A DNA stretch of 64,000 nt from Mucilaginibacter gotjawali (GCF_002355435.1 NZ_AP017313.1:5704001-5768000), one strand, 5' to 3'; counted from the stretch's first letter, positions 34,518 to 43,315 are shown. Notes: generated by a model from the letters alone, not told the origin. Translations and numbers: made by a program.

Positions 34518-35470
34518 ATGATAAATACACCCTATAAACAACTGAACAATGGTGCAAACCGATTGCACCCTGCCCTTCAGCTACTTATTTTTGGAGCAAT
34601 ATTTATTGGCACGCTGCTGATCTGCAACGTTGCGCTTATTGGTGTTTTCGGCATTAAAGGGATTATGGACATCGCCAGTTTAAATCCTTCAACACCTCAT
34701 TTAAACAATTCGTTATGGGTGTTACAGTTGGTTGGAACAACACTACCCATCTTTGTAGCGCCGGTATTTTTTGCAAAGGTTATTGTAAATGATGAACATG
34801 ATTACATCAAACCCGGTATAAACTTTCATTGGGCGCTTTTGGTATTGGTTTTTCTGTTGATGTTTCTATCGAACCCAACAATTGAACTGCTGTCAAATAT
34901 CAACCTGAAGATGAAATTACCTCATTATTTGAAGGGGCTGGAGGATTGGATGAAGGATAGCGAGAACAGTGCCCAAAAAATAACCGGTATAATGCTGCGG
35001 ATGAATACCATCTGGGATATGTTGCTGGATTTGTTGCTGATAGGTTTGTTAACAGCTATTGTTGAGGAGTTCATGTTCAGGGGGTGATACAAACCATATT
35101 TGTGCGCTGGACCCATAACGTACATGCCGCAGTTTGGATAACGGCTATCCTCTTCAGCGCTTTCCATATGGAGTTTTATGGCTTTCTGCCCCGCGTATTG
35201 CTTGGCGTCCTATTCGGTTATTTTGTTGCGTGGAGCGGCAGTATCTGGCCGGCGGTATGGGCGCATTTTATAAATAACGGAACCGATGTGGTGGTGACCT
35301 ATCTTTACCAGCATAAAACAATTAGCCAAAACCCTGATGACCAGCACCTTTTTAATTACATTGGTTATACTTTCAGCGCTGCGCTTTTGATACTGCTGAT
35401 GCTGATTTACCGTAAAATTGCTTTAGAAAAAAAACCTTTCCCGGAAGCCGATGGAGAAGAACTGGATTAA
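34518..35470 (+). pseudogene. CPBP family intramembrane protease, frameshifted
   Basis: Two adjoining frames make one protein of about 315 residues. The first (34518-35087) has four or so transmembrane helices and ends EEFMFRG-stop; the second (35084-35470) starts IQTIFVRWT and holds the rest: FSAFHMEFYGFLPR and the WAHFINNGTD motif. In CPBP (Rce1-like) proteases EExxxR, FxxxH and HxxxN/D supply the active site, so the break falls exactly after the first motif. Adding one G to the run of five G at 35080-35084 restores FRGVIQTIF, which fits the family. The break may be real decay, recoding or a sequencing error. The DUF2007 gene overlaps its 3' end, which suggests the full-length form was functional. 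Confidence 0.85.
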
Positions 35471-35663
35471 AATTTTTACTTCAGTAAATTATTACCAGGC
35501 AGAAATGGTAAAACAAGCGCTTGCCGGCTATCATATAGAAAGCGTTATCATTAATAAACAAGATTCATCTCACCGTACATTTGGTGAAATAGAAGTATAT
35601 ATACACCAGGAAGATTTCAGCGACGCTATTGAGGTCATCATCCTTAACCAGGTTAATTTATGA
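35451..35663 (+). CDS. DUF2007 putative signal-transducing protein
   Basis: A 70-residue protein of the DUF2007 family (GlnB-like fold), with the family pattern KIFTSVNYYQAEMVKQALAG and the C-terminal VYIHQEDFSDAIEVI. Its start overlaps the CPBP gene by 20 bases and its end overlaps the cdsA ATG by 4 bases, so all three are translationally coupled. In Bacteroidota the gene commonly precedes cdsA. The function is unknown; a role in lipid synthesis control is a guess from location. Confidence 0.85.
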   Translation: MEKNWIKIFTSVNYYQAEMVKQALAGYHIESVIINKQDSSHRTFGEIEVYIHQEDFSDAIEVIILNQVNL

Positions 35664-36490
35664 AAACACGCGCCATTACCGGCTTTTTCTTTGTTATTGT
35701 TATGCTGGCCTCCGTGCTGCTGGGGCAGTTTGTATTTGTGACCTTTTACCTGATGCTCAGCGCTTTTTGTTTGTACGAGTTTTATAGCCTGGTTACCCAA
35801 AACACTGCAAAACCCGATATCGTTTTGGGCATCATCAATGGCATGATGCTTTTTGCAGGTATTGCTGTGCTCATATTTTCGGATAACATTACCCTGTTGC
35901 TGAGCTACAAGGCTGCCCACTCATTGCTGTTCCTGATGCCGCTCACTTCGGCGCTGGTGTTTATCAGGCAGTTATATAACAAATCAGCATCTCCGTTTAA
36001 CAATATTGCCTATACTTACCTGGGTATTGTGCTGGTTATTGTGCCTTTTACTTTTTTCCATGCACTGGCATTCGTGAAAGGGGCCTATGATTTTCATTTC
36101 CCGCTGGCATTTTTGATATTGCTATGGGCCAATGATACCGGCGCCTACCTGGTAGGGATGAAATTTGGCCGCACAAAATTATTTGAGCGGCATTCACCCA
36201 AAAAAACATGGGAAGGCTTTATAGGCGGCATCATCATCAGCGCTGGGGTGGCGCTTATCCTTGCGCATTTTTATACTGAACTGCCATGGAACCAATGGGT
36301 ATCCATCGCCATCATCATTTCCTGCATCGGCACCCTCGGCGACCTGGTAGAATCGATGTTTAAGCGGAGTATTAATGTGAAGGACAGTGGTGGCATCCTC
36401 CCCGGTCATGGCGGCCTGCTCGACCGTTTCGACGGCCTCTTCCTTGCGGCGCCCATCGTTTATATGTACTTGTATTTTATTGCTTCTTAG
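35660..36490 (+). CDS. cdsA: Phosphatidate cytidylyltransferase
   Basis: A 276-residue membrane enzyme that converts phosphatidate and CTP to CDP-diacylglycerol, the branch point of phospholipid synthesis. About eight transmembrane helices. The signature is intact: SPKKTWEGFIGG followed by KRSINVKDSGGILPGHGGLL with DRFDG. Its ATG overlaps the DUF2007 stop (ATGA). The gene is followed by psd after a non-coding gap of 270 bases. Confidence 0.96.
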   Translation: MKTRAITGFFFVIVMLASVLLGQFVFVTFYLMLSAFCLYEFYSLVTQNTAKPDIVLGIINGMMLFAGIAVLIFSDNITLLLSYKAAHSLLFLMPLTSALVFIRQLYNKSASPFNNIAYTYLGIVLVIVPFTFFHALAFVKGAYDFHFPLAFLILLWANDTGAYLVGMKFGRTKLFERHSPKKTWEGFIGGIIISAGVALILAHFYTELPWNQWVSIAIIISCIGTLGDLVESMFKRSINVKDSGGILPGHGGLLDRFDGLFLAAPIVYMYLYFIAS

Positions 36491-36736
36491 TTTTTAGTCC
36501 ATAGTCGACGGACCATTGCAAAAAAGGTTGATCGGCCCGCGGTCGGCGCCAAAATTCTGGAACCCGTGAACCACCCGGAACAGATGAATAAACCTGGTAC
36601 ACCTGGTACACAAATAAATTCTGTAATTTACTTGGATTTATAAAGAAATTTTGCTATACAAATAAACCATGCATTCCATGAGCTGCCCCTTGTATTTCAT
36701 TGCACCACTTCGTCTCTGTTAACCCAATAAAATTAT
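36491..36736. other. Intergenic region with AGTCCAT/GGACC repeat
   Basis: TTAGTCCATAGTCGACGGACC (about 36490-36511) belongs to the same family of word-like repeats as the GACCATG units in murF, and CCTGGTACACCTGGTACAC is a 9-bp direct repeat. No gene seen. Confidence 0.4.
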
Positions 36737-36744
36737 TAATTTTG
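36737..36744 (+). promoter_or_regulatory. Candidate -7 box of psd
   Basis: TAATTTTG matches TAnnTTTG and lies 17 bases before the psd ATG. No clear -33 element. Confidence 0.35.
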
Positions 36745-36760
36745 CAGAAAGAATAAAGCA

Positions 36761-37513
36761 ATGACCATCCATAAAGAAGGATATACCTCCATAGCGCTGT
36801 GCGTACTGTTCATTTTTGTACTGAACGCCGTGATCCAGTTTTATTTTCCCGAAGCCCATGTGGTCAAATGGATCGTTTATATACTTTCTTTTGCGCTTTT
36901 TGTGATCATCCTGCAATTTTTCCGCAGCCCCGTTTTTCCGGTAGAAACTGATGACAAAATTGTGCTTTGTCCTGCCGATGGCAAGGTGGTAGTAATTGAA
37001 GAAACTACTGAAACTGAATATTTAAAAGATAAAAGGATTCAGCTATCGGTATTTATGTCGCCGGTAAATGTGCATGTAAACCGTAACCCGATAGCAGGCG
37101 TGGTAAAATATTTTAAATACAACCCGGGTAAATATTTGGTGGCCTGGCACCCCAAATCCTCCACCGAAAACGAACGCACCACCATCGTTATTGAAAACGC
37201 TGCAGGTGTGCCCGTTTTGTTCCGCCAGATAGCAGGCGCGCTGGCCCGCCGTATTGTTTGGTATGTAAAAGAAGGCGACAAAGTGGAGCAGGGCCAGCAG
37301 TTTGGCTTTATCAAATTCGGCTCGAGGGTGGATGTTTTTTTACCCCTTGGCTCAACCATTAAGGTTGACCTGGGCCAGGTGGTAAAAGGCGGCCGCACCA
37401 TTTTAGCCGAACTGCCTGCAAAATCCGCACAGCCAAAACCAAAAAAAGAAGCTGACAATGCATTTGAAACCGTTGCTGCGGCAAGGCCGGTAAAAAATAC
37501 GATCAAAAAGTAA
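36761..37513 (+). CDS. psd: Phosphatidylserine decarboxylase, short form
   Basis: A 250-residue proenzyme that makes phosphatidylethanolamine from phosphatidylserine. Two N-terminal hydrophobic helices (about 7-50) anchor it; the catalytic part has CPADGKVV, SVFMSPVNVHVNRNPIAG and the self-cleavage site GFIKFGSRVDVFLP, where the Gly-Ser bond of FGSR is expected to be cleaved to give the pyruvoyl group. The Lys/Ala/Pro-rich C-terminus is variable. It is downstream of cdsA on the same strand. Confidence 0.93.
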   Translation: MTIHKEGYTSIALCVLFIFVLNAVIQFYFPEAHVVKWIVYILSFALFVIILQFFRSPVFPVETDDKIVLCPADGKVVVIEETTETEYLKDKRIQLSVFMSPVNVHVNRNPIAGVVKYFKYNPGKYLVAWHPKSSTENERTTIVIENAAGVPVLFRQIAGALARRIVWYVKEGDKVEQGQQFGFIKFGSRVDVFLPLGSTIKVDLGQVVKGGRTILAELPAKSAQPKPKKEADNAFETVAAARPVKNTIKK

Positions 37514-37627
37514 GGGTTCTATTTAATTTACTGAGTTGCTTTTTTGAAGTAGCAGGGAAAATCTCGCTGCCTTTTTGGTATTCAGATTTGATACATAAGC
37601 GATTCGACGTTCAGGTACGCCAGCTTT

Positions 37628-38032
37628 TTATTCCTCAACAATAACTATCCTTCGTGTCGTCTCATTAAAGATCACTTCGGCGGTGCCTTTCTTTTTCTCA
37701 ATGGTTTTAATCAGCACATGGTCGTTTCTATCTATTATTTTATCATTGTCAATCTCTATATCATAAAAATCTCCGTTTTTTACTTCAGCGAACCCGTTTG
37801 CTTTATCTTCAAAATAAGTAACGACTTTTTTTTGAGAATCCCTGTCGTATTCCAGTACATAAGCATCTCTCGCCGCATTCCCCGACCAGCTGACGCCGCT
37901 TACCCCAATGTTTAAGCCAGGGCAATAAGCCTTCAGCTTATTTTTGCCTTCGGTAAAAAATTTACATCCTGACAATAGGAATAACAGTGGCAAAAGTGGT
38001 ATTATCATTTTAAGATTTGAGCCGATTTTCAT
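37628..38032 (-). CDS. Small lipoprotein of unknown function
   Basis: A 134-residue protein with a lipoprotein signal (PLLPLLFLLSGC, cysteine near residue 23). The mature part is a small beta-rich domain with KVVTYFEDKANGFAEVKNG and no recognisable motif. Found convergent with psd and followed by another lipoprotein gene on the plus strand. Base composition is more AT-rich than psd or cdsA, as for the next gene, which may mark recent acquisition. Confidence 0.55.
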   Translation of the reverse strand: MKIGSNLKMIIPLLPLLFLLSGCKFFTEGKNKLKAYCPGLNIGVSGVSWSGNAARDAYVLEYDRDSQKKVVTYFEDKANGFAEVKNGDFYDIEIDNDKIIDRNDHVLIKTIEKKKGTAEVIFNETTRRIVIVEE

Positions 38033-38167
38033 CCTGGATGGTTTATTGTAGCTTGAAGGTAAGGAAACTTTTAAAAACCCTTAGATTTACGGAGTTTTTA
38101 AAACTTCGTAAATCTAATTCCTATTTCTAGTTTTACAATGGTTAGATTGATGCGAATTAAACCTAAA

Positions 38168-38578
38168 ATGAATTCCCAATTAAAGTGTATTTTTATTCTC
38201 ATGTTGGCATCTGCCTGCGTCAATAATAATCACACAGGTGATAATTCTGTTTCTATTCACAAATCCTGGCGATTTAGAAAGAATTACTCTATACAAAAAT
38301 TTGCTAACTCAGATTCAGGCAAGATTATCATGATTGACGATGTATTAGATTTTACAAACAAAGACACCTTAAATTTTATCGATAATACTCATAATTTCAG
38401 TTCTTTTTACCCTTACAAAATGCAGGGAGATATGATTTTTCTTAAAATAAAGGGCAGAGTCATCGTATACAAAATATTGAAGTTGTCCAACACAGAATTG
38501 AACATCTGTAAGTATGAAGAATATAAGACAGTTAAAAAAAACCAACATGTTTTATTTTATGAAGCAATCCAAAAATGA
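38168..38578 (+). CDS. Small AT-rich lipoprotein-like protein of unknown function
   Basis: A 136-residue protein from ATG 38168 (MNSQLKCIFILMLASAC; lipidation at the second cysteine), with an in-frame ATG at 38138 further upstream that would add ten basic residues. No domain recognised. The gene is markedly AT-rich against its neighbours and overlaps the next gene by 4 bases (ATGA), so both are likely co-translated. Foreign origin is possible. Confidence 0.5.
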   Translation: MNSQLKCIFILMLASACVNNNHTGDNSVSIHKSWRFRKNYSIQKFANSDSGKIIMIDDVLDFTNKDTLNFIDNTHNFSSFYPYKMQGDMIFLKIKGRVIVYKILKLSNTELNICKYEEYKTVKKNQHVLFYEAIQK

Positions 38579-38988
38579 CTAAAACACGCCTCACCTGGTT
38601 TATCCTGATTATTGTTACTATCATCCTCGGCCTTTTGTCGCGCCACATTGCGGGCATCCCCTTATTCATCGGCGATATTTTATGGGCGACGATGATTTAT
38701 TTTGGCTTTAGGTTCCTGTTTATTACAAGATCGGTCAAATTTATTGTGATAGCCAGCCTGCTGTTTTGCTATGCCATTGAGTTCAGCCAGCTGTACCAGG
38801 CGCCGTGGATCAACAATATCAGGCATACCGTTATAGGTGGCCTTGTGTTAGGCGAAGTGTTTTTGTGGGGTGATCTGCTGAGTTATACCATTGGCGTTGC
38901 GATTGGGGTTTTGGTGCAGAAATACATGATAAAATATCCGGATAATTCATGCAGCCGGGGTTACGCACCTACGGCGCGGATCAATTAA
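38575..38988 (+). CDS. DUF2809 membrane protein
   Basis: A 137-residue integral membrane protein of the DUF2809 family, with four transmembrane helices and the family segment ILWATMIYFGFRFLF. The start overlaps the preceding gene by 4 bases. The last few codons, coding RGYAPTARIN, read through CGCACCTACGGCGC, which resembles the GCCGTAGGT part of the repeat that continues downstream, so the C-terminus seems extended by repeat DNA. Function unknown. Confidence 0.75.
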   Translation: MTKTRLTWFILIIVTIILGLLSRHIAGIPLFIGDILWATMIYFGFRFLFITRSVKFIVIASLLFCYAIEFSQLYQAPWINNIRHTVIGGLVLGEVFLWGDLLSYTIGVAIGVLVQKYMIKYPDNSCSRGYAPTARIN

Positions 38989-39140
38989 CAAATTGTTTTT
39001 TCTACCGATATTTAGTCCCTAACGGGACTGGTAATTCAAAACTCACTCCCTCACCCCAAAGACTGCTCTGTAGGAGCAAAATATCGGTAGAGTAAAATAT
39101 CGGTAGAAAAATTAAAATAAGAGGATTGTGTGCCGTAGGT
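38964..39140. repeat. Interspersed hairpin repeat interrupted by the IS
   Basis: Perfect 17-bp inverted arms TTTTTCTACCGATATTT (38997-39013) and AAATATCGGTAGAAAAA (39095-39111) enclose about 80 bases with an internal third copy of ATATCGGTAGA and CCTAACGGGACT. It continues into the TTGTGT-GCCGTAGGT half that sits at the IS insertion point, and resumes as GCCGTAGGT-ACACAA at 40624-40638. Similar CTACCGATAT / CCGTAGG repeats recur widely in Bacteroidota genomes as I know them. Confidence 0.75.
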
Positions 39141-40623
39141 CAATGTCATTAAGTTAAGGATTTAGTAAGATGGTTTAAAGTTTGAAAACGTCCTATGTTT
39201 GCTTTTAGATTGTTTGTTTTTCCTGACTCGTTCATAGGATCTGTTGGGTCTCACCGGTAATATATCTCTTATAAAATGAGCGTGTAATATATTCAGGATA
39301 CGACCAACGTCATTATCTGTAAAAAGAGAGATAAGGTTGATCTTAAGCTTACCGATTGACTTATTTCTATTAACTTTCATAGGATATTTTCTACTTTTTG
39401 AGTTTTCGTCTATTGATTGTTGAGCATCTTTTATCAAAACTGAATGTAGATTTGCAGTAAAAACGGTAGCATAGAAGTCCTGTTCAACGGATTCAACCGT
39501 TAATCCGCTGAAAGCTTCTAGTTGAAGGATATTCTTTTGAATGGATATATTCGTCTCTACCCCCCATCTCAAGAAGTAAAGCTTTTTGAAGTCGCTATTG
39601 GGAAAACCGTCTTCTGCCCATAAGTTTGTCACTAGTACTTCTATTGTTTTTTCAAGCTCAACCCGTACTAGCCTCACTTTTAGCAATGTCTGCCTGGTGA
39701 TGATGAATCCGCTTTCTTTTAATCCTTCTATGGCCGCTTTCCCTGGTGATAGATGAATAACTTCTGTTTGTTTACCTCTCGCTACAAATTCCTGTACCAT
39801 ACTATGATTATCCTTTCCCCTGATGACGAATTTAATTTCCTTCTCGGCCCAAAGATGTAAGGCGAACATTTTGTAACTGCAAAAATTTCTGTCGTAAATA
39901 GCCAGCATATCTTCCTCCAATTCTTCTGTTGCATCGTAGGCCATTGGCACTTCTCCATAACGATAAGGCGCTATTTTAGAATAAAGAACAAGCTGATTGA
40001 GCACGTCGTAGTGGTAAAATGTTTTAGCCTGTACAAAATTGCAATTCTGATTACTTGCACCACCAAAATGGCCGTTGAGCACCGGAGTGTTTATTAAGCT
40101 TACATTAGAACCATCTGCTGCAATAACTCGTAAGGCTTTCCATTGCCTTATATCCGACCCCGCATAACAGTAAAAACTGCTGCAAAGAACCCTGTTCCAG
40201 AGACAAAAGAAGGATGGTTTTAGCTTTATGCGTTGTTGGGTAAAAGCACTTACCGAGCAGGTATTGGGGGCACCTAACTCCTCAAAAAACTTTTCCAACT
40301 CTATGCTAAGCGTCTTTTTGCAAAGCTTAACTATCAATAAAACAAGCCGTTCAAAAGGTAATTTTCTATTTCGAGTGAAGTCTTCAGGAGATCTTCGGAA
40401 ATTATTCAGTAGAGCTTCATTATGTACTATCAATGAAACAAAGCTTTTTAGTTCGGAAATAATTTTTATTCCTATTTTTATCTCGGTCTTGGCCATTAGG
40501 GTTGTAGTAGTGTTTTGTGTTTTAGTCGATTCAAAACTACTTGCTGCAATCCTTTTTTGCTTGTCTTTTTCCTAACTTAATAACATGTGAGTCAATTGAG
40601 TATCGCTTAACTTAATGACATTG
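39141..40623. mobile_element. Complete IS4-family insertion sequence, 1483 bp
   Basis: Terminal inverted repeats of 18 bp match perfectly: CAATGTCATTAAGTTAAG at 39141-39158 and CTTAACTTAATGACATTG at 40606-40623. The element is flanked by a 9-bp direct repeat GCCGTAGGT (39132-39140 and 40624-40632), a target duplication. It carries one transposase gene that is intact, so the copy is likely recent and may still be active. Confidence 0.93.
39162..40496 (-). CDS. IS4-family transposase
   Basis: A 444-residue DDE transposase that catalyses movement of the surrounding element. The first catalytic Asp is in VIAADGSN, the second in AIYDRNF, and the Glu in YFLRWGVETNISIQK, which is an exact Y-x2-R-x3-E-x6-K motif of the IS4 family. 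A Lys/Ser-rich basic C-terminus follows. The gene fills almost the whole element and is not interrupted. Confidence 0.95.
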   Translation of the reverse strand: MAKTEIKIGIKIISELKSFVSLIVHNEALLNNFRRSPEDFTRNRKLPFERLVLLIVKLCKKTLSIELEKFFEELGAPNTCSVSAFTQQRIKLKPSFFCLWNRVLCSSFYCYAGSDIRQWKALRVIAADGSNVSLINTPVLNGHFGGASNQNCNFVQAKTFYHYDVLNQLVLYSKIAPYRYGEVPMAYDATEELEEDMLAIYDRNFCSYKMFALHLWAEKEIKFVIRGKDNHSMVQEFVARGKQTEVIHLSPGKAAIEGLKESGFIITRQTLLKVRLVRVELEKTIEVLVTNLWAEDGFPNSDFKKLYFLRWGVETNISIQKNILQLEAFSGLTVESVEQDFYATVFTANLHSVLIKDAQQSIDENSKSRKYPMKVNRNKSIGKLKINLISLFTDNDVGRILNILHAHFIRDILPVRPNRSYERVRKNKQSKSKHRTFSNFKPSY

Positions 40624-40692
40624 GCCGTAGGTACACAACAATTGAAGCGACTAATTGACAATATAACAACTCACTTAATCAACCGCAATCAA

Positions 40693-41769
40693 CTACTCAC
40701 CAAATAAACTCACCTGCTTCCCATTCCTCGGCACAAACAAGTCATAGTTAAATGGCGGCATGTCCCTGTCGGCCATAAAGCGGTTGCAGGCCATTTTAAA
40801 TAACTGGTGGATAGATTCCGCCACCTGCCCTTCCCCGCTCATCCGGCGGCCAAAATCACTGTCGTTCAACTTACCATCGTGGCATGATTTGATCATGTTC
40901 AGCACTTTTTCGGCCCTGTCAGGGAATGCTTTGTAAATCCAGTCGCTAAATAGTTCGCCAACACTACCATTCAGCCTGACAATAGTAAAGCCGGCGGCCA
41001 AAGCGCCCCTGCCCGCTGCAGCTTTAATAATATTAGGCACCTCATTGCTGTTCAGCCCCGGAATAATGGGGGCCGCCATTACCCGTACCGGTACCCCCTT
41101 TTCGGATAGCTTTTCAATAACAGCCAGCCTGCCGGTAGCGGTAACGGTGCGTGGCTCCAGCTTTTGCCTCAGCTGTTCATTAAGGGACGTCATAGAGATG
41201 TTTACATGCACCAGGTTCATGGCGGCCAGTTCGGTAATAATATCCAGGTCGCGCAGGATGAGGTTGTTTTTGGTGATGATGCTTACCGGGTTCCGGTACT
41301 TTAAAAACAGCTCCAGCAACGACCGGGTAATTTGCAATTTTCGCTCAACCGGCTGGTAACAATCCGTATTCCCGGAAAGCAGGATGCAAACGGGCTTGTA
41401 ATTTTTTTTATTGAAGTAAGCCTCCAGTAATTCAGGCGCATTTGGTTTGGTGATGATCTTTCGCTCAAAATCAAGCCCGGCGCTAAAACCATAATACTCA
41501 TGCGTATTGCGGGCATAGCAATAAATACAGCCGTGTTCGCATCCCTGGTAAGGGTTAATGGAATACATGTGGCTCAGGTCGGGGCTATTTGATTCGCTGA
41601 CGATCTTTTTGGGTGTCTCCACAAATAATTGTGTAGCCGTATTTTCCAGCATCGGCTCATCAAGCCCTTCCATATGTTCTAAAACATATTTGTTTTTTAA
41701 AAACTTGTTGTGTGCATTTACCTGTGCCCCGCGCCCTTTAAAAAACTCTGCATTTTCCTCATGTCCCAT
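40693..41769 (-). CDS. PA0069-type radical SAM protein
   Basis: A 358-residue radical SAM enzyme related to the spore photoproduct lyase-like group (PA0069/Rv2578c family). The iron-sulfur cluster motif is CEHGCIYC (Cx3Cx2C) followed by YARNTHEYYGFSAGLDFERK, the family hallmark. Further motifs: LSGNTDCYQPVE, SIITKNNLILRD, HVNISMTSL and PGLNSNEVPN. The substrate is unknown. It stands alone on the minus strand beside the response-regulator gene. Confidence 0.9.
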   Translation of the reverse strand: MGHEENAEFFKGRGAQVNAHNKFLKNKYVLEHMEGLDEPMLENTATQLFVETPKKIVSESNSPDLSHMYSINPYQGCEHGCIYCYARNTHEYYGFSAGLDFERKIITKPNAPELLEAYFNKKNYKPVCILLSGNTDCYQPVERKLQITRSLLELFLKYRNPVSIITKNNLILRDLDIITELAAMNLVHVNISMTSLNEQLRQKLEPRTVTATGRLAVIEKLSEKGVPVRVMAAPIIPGLNSNEVPNIIKAAAGRGALAAGFTIVRLNGSVGELFSDWIYKAFPDRAEKVLNMIKSCHDGKLNDSDFGRRMSGEGQVAESIHQLFKMACNRFMADRDMPPFNYDLFVPRNGKQVSLFGE

Positions 41770-41798
41770 ACAGCAAAAATGCTAAATAATTTAGCATT

Positions 41799-42434
41799 TT
41801 ACAACTCTGTCAGTTTGTTTTTTATGGCATATAAAACAAGCCCTACGCGGCTTTTAACATGCAGTTTTTCAAAAAGCTGATCGCGGTAGCCATCAACTGT
41901 CCGTACACTGATGCGCATTTGGTCGGCAATTTCTTTATAGGTGAGTTCGGTGGCCACTAATTTTAAAAATTCAACTTCCCTGCTATTTAGCTTATCAAAT
42001 TCAACCGGGTTATTGATCGAATCGAGCAATAGCCTGGTAACAAATTCAGGATAATATACTTCGCCCTGTGATACCTTTTGCAGGGCCTTTTCAAACTCAA
42101 TGGGCTCCGAGTCTTTAAGCAGGTAGCCTTTTACCCCCAGTTTGAGCATTGCCAGCACCTTTTCGGCATCATCAAACATGGATAATACGATGATCTGAAT
42201 TTGGGGATAAGCCGTTTTAAGCCAGCGCGCCGTATTAATGCCGTTCATGCCGGGCATATTAATATCAAGCAAGATGATGTCGGGTCTGAAATCCGGTTTT
42301 ATTTTGCTGATCATTTCGTCGCCGTTTGAGGCTTCAAAAATGACCGTATACCCTATAAAATTATTAATTAAAGATGCTATTCCGCTTCTGAAAAGGCGGT
42401 GATCGTCAACCAATGCTATTTGAATGGTCCTCAT
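41799..42434 (-). CDS. Response regulator with LuxR-type DNA-binding domain
   Basis: A 211-residue NarL/FixJ-type regulator from ATG 42434. The receiver domain has the acidic pair at residues 10-11 (ALVDDH) and the phosphorylation site Asp57 in IILLDINMPG; the C-terminal LuxR helix-turn-helix (about 145-205) contains LNSREVEFLKLVATELTYKE and SVRTVDGYRDQL. The start overlaps the upstream kinase gene by 29 bases, so kinase and regulator are coupled. Target genes are unknown. Confidence 0.93.
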   Translation of the reverse strand: MRTIQIALVDDHRLFRSGIASLINNFIGYTVIFEASNGDEMISKIKPDFRPDIILLDINMPGMNGINTARWLKTAYPQIQIIVLSMFDDAEKVLAMLKLGVKGYLLKDSEPIEFEKALQKVSQGEVYYPEFVTRLLLDSINNPVEFDKLNSREVEFLKLVATELTYKEIADQMRISVRTVDGYRDQLFEKLHVKSRVGLVLYAIKNKLTEL

Positions 42435-43230
42435 CAATATATAAATGTTGTTCTAAAGGGTTTAGGCTAACTTTTATAACGCACCCTTTTCCGGGCGCGC
42501 TATTTATTTTTGCAATTGCCCCGATAAGCGCTGCCCTGTTCTCCATATTTCTTAAACCTGCCCCGTCACTCTTCCCGGACATTTCGTCCGAAAAGCCTGC
42601 ACCGTCGTCTTCGAGGGTCAAATTAAACAATTCGGGGTAATATTGCAAACTGATTTTAAAATGAGTGGCTCCCGCATGCTTAAGCATATTATTAACCGCT
42701 TCCTGGAAAATCCGGAAAAGCACCAGTTCGCGCTGTTCACCCAAACCCGTAATTTCGCCGTTGGTAGTAATTTCAGCTTTCACAATCCCGCTTTTATTTA
42801 GCCGGTTAACTTCCATTTCAATGGTTTTAAGCAACCCGAGTTTGGTAATGTGTTCAAAACTGAGGCTTTTTGAAAGGTCCTTCAGGTCGTTAATAGCCTG
42901 GGCTATTAATTCACGGCTCTCGTTTATTTTTATTTGCTTTTGCTTTTCATCGGCATTGCCAATCATGGCCAGGTCAAGCTTTACAAATGACAATACCTGC
43001 GTAATATTATCATGAATTTCGCGGCTTACGTGGTTAAGCGTTTGTTCCTGCATTTCGATCCTGGCTTTTAGCAACTCCTGTCGAAAGATGGATTGAAGAT
43101 GTTCCTGTTCCTGCTTGTTTTTTAGTTGCCTGTTACGGTATAGAACAATAAAATAAATTATAAAGCCTGCTATGCAGGCAAAAAATGTTGCTGTCAGTAA
43201 AATTAAAAATCGCAAATTTTCATCAGGCAT
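42406..43230 (-). CDS. Sensor histidine kinase, HisKA_3 type
   Basis: A 274-residue kinase with one N-terminal transmembrane helix (about residues 8-30), a short coiled coil, the dimerisation domain with the phospho-acceptor His73 (REIHDNITQ), and an ATPase domain with FRIFQEAVNNMLKHAG and DDGAGF. It has no extracellular or PAS sensor domain, so it depends on a partner; the membrane protein gene just upstream is the likely one. Its ATG overlaps the end of the restored reading frame of that gene by 8 bases, and its stop overlaps the response regulator, giving a three-gene operon. Confidence 0.92.
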   Translation of the reverse strand: MPDENLRFLILLTATFFACIAGFIIYFIVLYRNRQLKNKQEQEHLQSIFRQELLKARIEMQEQTLNHVSREIHDNITQVLSFVKLDLAMIGNADEKQKQIKINESRELIAQAINDLKDLSKSLSFEHITKLGLLKTIEMEVNRLNKSGIVKAEITTNGEITGLGEQRELVLFRIFQEAVNNMLKHAGATHFKISLQYYPELFNLTLEDDGAGFSDEMSGKSDGAGLRNMENRAALIGAIAKINSAPGKGCVIKVSLNPLEQHLYIDEDHSNSIG

Positions 43231-43315
43231 AGGGCGCTGTTATTTTTTTATTATCAGTTAAAAGAGCAACACAGATCAATACATGAAATGAGTAAATGAT
43301 CAGGTACCAAAAAAA
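43223..43315 (-). pseudogene. Downstream frame of the membrane protein gene (frameshift remnant)
   Basis: If the run of seven A on the plus strand at 43309-43315 had one more base, the preceding protein would continue WYLIIYSFHVLICVALLTDN and then KKITAPYA to a stop at 43223-43225. This adds a further membrane helix and ends inside ATGCCTGA, overlapping the kinase start by 8 bases. The exact coupling supports this being the original reading frame. Confidence 0.7.
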
